DNA from: Antennarius striatus
Taxonomy: Eukaryota > Chordata > Actinopteri > Lophiiformes > Antennariidae
Assembly (NCBI RefSeq): GCF_040054535.1
Contig: NC_090780.1
Coordinates: 16,525,501-16,589,500, forward strand
Length of the DNA stretch: 64,000 nucleotides
Direction of reading: 5' to 3'
Shown: piece by piece, positions 61,874 to 64,000 of the stretch
How positions within the stretch are numbered: position 1 is the first letter of the stretch
Layout of the letters: each line of letters begins with the position of its first letter
Notes under the pieces: generated by a model
What the model was told of the DNA's origin: nothing
Databases searched by the model: none
The model's input: the letters and a program-made list of their open reading frames with translations, nothing else
Position numbers and translations under genes: made by a program

Positions 61874-64000
61874 ATGAGGCCGACTTTAGTGTTTCTACAG
61901 ACACAGTGTCTTCTGTCTGCATTCATGGGTGTATGCATGCCTGGTGTAGTGGGCTCTCTACCACAAGCACTGCCATGGCATGTCGCCTGCCCTTCACGAT
62001 GTGTTTGTCAGATCAAGCCCTGGTTCTCCCCTGATTCTGTCTACCATGAAGCTCCCACTGTGGATTGCAATAACCTGCTGTTGACCAAGCTCCCTTTAAT
62101 CATACCCACAAACACACACACTCTTCGTCTGCAGAGTAACCTTCTGTCTGAGCTCGACACTGCAGTGCTTCGTGGGCTCCCTAACCTCACCGATCTAGAC
62201 CTTTCACAGAATCGATTCAGCCGGGTCAGGGCAATAACCCAGAGCTCCCAACAGCCAGCACTGCTCTCTCTACACCTGGAGGAAAACCAAATCAGTTGCC
62301 TCCCTGATGCCTCCTTCTCCTCACTGCCAACTTTACAGGAACTCTTCCTCAGCCACAATGACTTACAATCAATAGCACCTGGAGCCTTCGCCGGGCTTGA
62401 TTCCATAATGCGACTACATATCAACAACAACAGGCTCACCACCGTTGACCCTCAGTGGTTCAGGTATTTGCCTCGCTTGGAAGTTCTCATGCTCGGAGGA
62501 AATCCTGTGGAGGCCCTGCCTGAGCTGGGCTTCCAATCCTTGAAATCCCTCAGAAGTCTTGTTCTTGGTGGCATGGGTCTGAAACGCTTGGCTGAAAAAT
62601 CACTGGAGGGGTTGGAAAACCTGGAGAGCCTGTCCTTCTATGATAACCTTCTGACAAAGGTCCCCACACAGGCCCTGAGGAGAGTTCCAGGACTGAAGTT
62701 CCTTGATCTCAACAAGAATCGGATCACATTGATCGAGACAGGAGATTTCCGAGATATGATCCACCTGAAGGAGCTCGGCCTGAACAACATGGAGGAACTT
62801 GTGTCAATTGAGAAAGCTGCACTGGAAAATCTTCCAGAGCTCACCAAGCTTGAGATCACAAATAATCCACAGCTGTCGTACATTCATCCAAAGGCTTTTG
62901 TTCAGCTGACCAAGTTAGAGAGTCTCATGCTCAACTCCAATGCTCTGAGCGCGCTCCACCAACACATCATGCTCTCCCTGCCGAGTCTCCGAGAGGTCAG
63001 CTTACACTCCAACCCACTCCGATGTGACTGCCTGTTTCACTGGGCCGCTGAGGAGACTTCTCATCCTCACATTACAGACACTCAAACAGACACTCAAACA
63101 GACATACAAACACTTCGAATGGTGCGTTTCATTCAACCTCAGGTCACTCTATGCTCCGAACCTCCAGAGCTGAGAGCTCGCAGGGTGAGAGAGGTATCCT
63201 CTGGAGAGATGTCAGCCTCATGCCTCCCCATGATCCCTACTGGTTCTCTGCCCTCCTATGTTGGGCTTAGAGAGGGAGGAAAGCTAGTTTTGCACTGTCG
63301 AGCTCTTGCAGATCCACAGCCAAAGCTGTACTGGGTGACTCCGTTCGGGTTGAGGCTTGGTCCTGTACGAAGCCATGTTTCTGGAGATTTATCAGCTCAT
63401 GCTCCCTGCCACACCCTCACATCTTCTGATGGTTTAAACCACACATCCATCTCCAGCGTCTCTCCCAGTCAAGGTCCAAATGTTACTACATGTAACCACT
63501 CCAAACACTATAGGCTGCTACCTGAGGGAACTTTGGAGTTGAATAATGTTACCACCAAAGAGGCAGGACTGTATACTTGTGTTGCTGAGAATGCACTGGG
63601 AGCAGATACACACAGTGTTACGGTGGCTGTGCATGGCAGAGACAAAAAACGAAACAAGGGGCTGACTGCTAAAATTAAGAGATATCCATTAATTAGAGAG
63701 GAAATCAGGTTTGAGGTGAAGGAGGTTGGACAACACTACTCTATCTTGTCTTGGCAGAGCAGGCGCAACCTCCCATCAACTCGTCTATCCTGGCAAGCCA
63801 TTAACTCAAACACACACAAACCTACATACACCACGCGCATTCTTGCCGGTACGCAAAGTTTCAATTTGACCCACCTGCAGGCAGAGACATTTTACAGAGT
63901 GTGTCTACATTTGTGGATCAATGAGAGGGCCAAGCATACAAGCAGCAGGTGGAGAGAAAGCAGAGAGACTCAGTGTGTCTCATTCATGACAAAGAATATC
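61874..64000 (+). CDS. lrrn2: Leucine-rich repeat neuronal protein (LRRN2-like), N-terminal 709 residues, runs off the window
   Basis: Type I membrane protein of the LRRN family, which acts in neural cell contact and development. The frame is open to the last base. A signal peptide lies at about residues 1-28. LRRNT cysteines are at 39, 43, 45 and 65. About twelve LRRs span 70-365 (DLSQNRFS, LHLEENQIS, LESLSFYDN, LKFLDLNKN). LRRCT starts at NPLRCDC (around 383). An Ig domain (about 460-585) has LHCRALADPQP, YWVTPFG and AGLYTCVAEN, followed by an FN3-like region. KELGLNNMEELVSIEK and SALHQ favour LRRN2 over LRRN1 or LRRN3. The coding region is a single exon so far, as in the family. Two lengthened loops are unusual: a tandem-repeat insert in LRRCT and about 50 extra residues in the Ig domain. 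TM segment and tail lie beyond the window. The ATG at 61874 is chosen because the signal peptide follows it. Confidence 0.9.
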   Translation, partial: MRPTLVFLQTQCLLSAFMGVCMPGVVGSLPQALPWHVACPSRCVCQIKPWFSPDSVYHEAPTVDCNNLLLTKLPLIIPTNTHTLRLQSNLLSELDTAVLRGLPNLTDLDLSQNRFSRVRAITQSSQQPALLSLHLEENQISCLPDASFSSLPTLQELFLSHNDLQSIAPGAFAGLDSIMRLHINNNRLTTVDPQWFRYLPRLEVLMLGGNPVEALPELGFQSLKSLRSLVLGGMGLKRLAEKSLEGLENLESLSFYDNLLTKVPTQALRRVPGLKFLDLNKNRITLIETGDFRDMIHLKELGLNNMEELVSIEKAALENLPELTKLEITNNPQLSYIHPKAFVQLTKLESLMLNSNALSALHQHIMLSLPSLREVSLHSNPLRCDCLFHWAAEETSHPHITDTQTDTQTDIQTLRMVRFIQPQVTLCSEPPELRARRVREVSSGEMSASCLPMIPTGSLPSYVGLREGGKLVLHCRALADPQPKLYWVTPFGLRLGPVRSHVSGDLSAHAPCHTLTSSDGLNHTSISSVSPSQGPNVTTCNHSKHYRLLPEGTLELNNVTTKEAGLYTCVAENALGADTHSVTVAVHGRDKKRNKGLTAKIKRYPLIREEIRFEVKEVGQHYSILSWQSRRNLPSTRLSWQAINSNTHKPTYTTRILAGTQSFNLTHLQAETFYRVCLHLWINERAKHTSSRWRESRETQCVSFMTKNI

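Noticed and set aside
62041-62883. Minus-strand frames of 133 and 81 codons
   Set aside because: They are antisense to the LRR coding sequence, which fits the LRRN family throughout.

Overview
This is vertebrate, almost certainly teleost, genomic DNA. The genes are split by GT-AG introns. The spaces hold long (TG/CA)n microsatellites, fish-type tRNA-derived SINEs (DANA/V-SINE-like), 5'-truncated non-LTR retrotransposons (RTE/Rex3-like and CR1/L2-like) and a hAT element. No bacterial operons, CRISPR arrays or convincing structural RNA genes were seen.

Layout. Bases 1-44,560 hold a head-to-tail array, all on the + strand, of SLC6-family Na+/Cl- dependent transporter genes that look most like SLC6A14 (ATB0,+, the broad neutral and cationic amino-acid transporter). 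Copy 1 enters from the left edge, and only its last nine exons are visible (754-2701). Copies 2 (7241-22069, 618 aa), 3 (22925-32452, 620 aa) and 4 (35886-44560, 619 aa) each assemble into 15 exons with the same phases and nearly the same lengths, with no frameshift or stop. Copy 1 keeps several SLC6A14-typical residues (TM6, TM8, TM11) that copies 2-4 have changed. Copies 2-4 therefore look like a separate, more recently amplified subfamily. Copy 2 is further altered at normally near-invariant TM1 and TM7 positions.

Bases 45,132-47,669 (- strand) encode a complete 11-exon, 478-aa secreted GH18 chitinase of the acidic mammalian chitinase type, with signal peptide, DxxDxDxE active site and C-terminal CBM14. 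It has a TATA box close to the start codon. Bases 47,670-61,873 are a gene-poor stretch of repeats and unassigned sequence. At the right edge a + strand open frame, 61,874 to the window end, encodes the first 709 residues of an LRRN-family neuronal leucine-rich-repeat protein (closest to LRRN2 by eye).

How they may work together. The transporters and the chitinase could both act at an absorptive epithelium such as gut: chitin digestion in the lumen, amino-acid uptake at the apical membrane. That link is inference from family knowledge and adjacency only. The LRRN gene is an unrelated neighbour.

The most interesting signals are: (i) a long TG tract directly against the exon 12 splice acceptor in copies 2, 3 and 4; (ii) an almost identical inverted copy of the intron 9/exon 10 segment of copy 3 placed in intron 1 of the same gene; (iii) loss of the TM7 serine and altered TM1 core in copy 2; (iv) a LINE nested in a hAT element, both with target-site duplications; (v) a conserved overlapping upstream start codon in copies 3 and 4. 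Exon borders and counts were worked out by eye from paralogue comparison and GT-AG rules. No alignment program or database was used.
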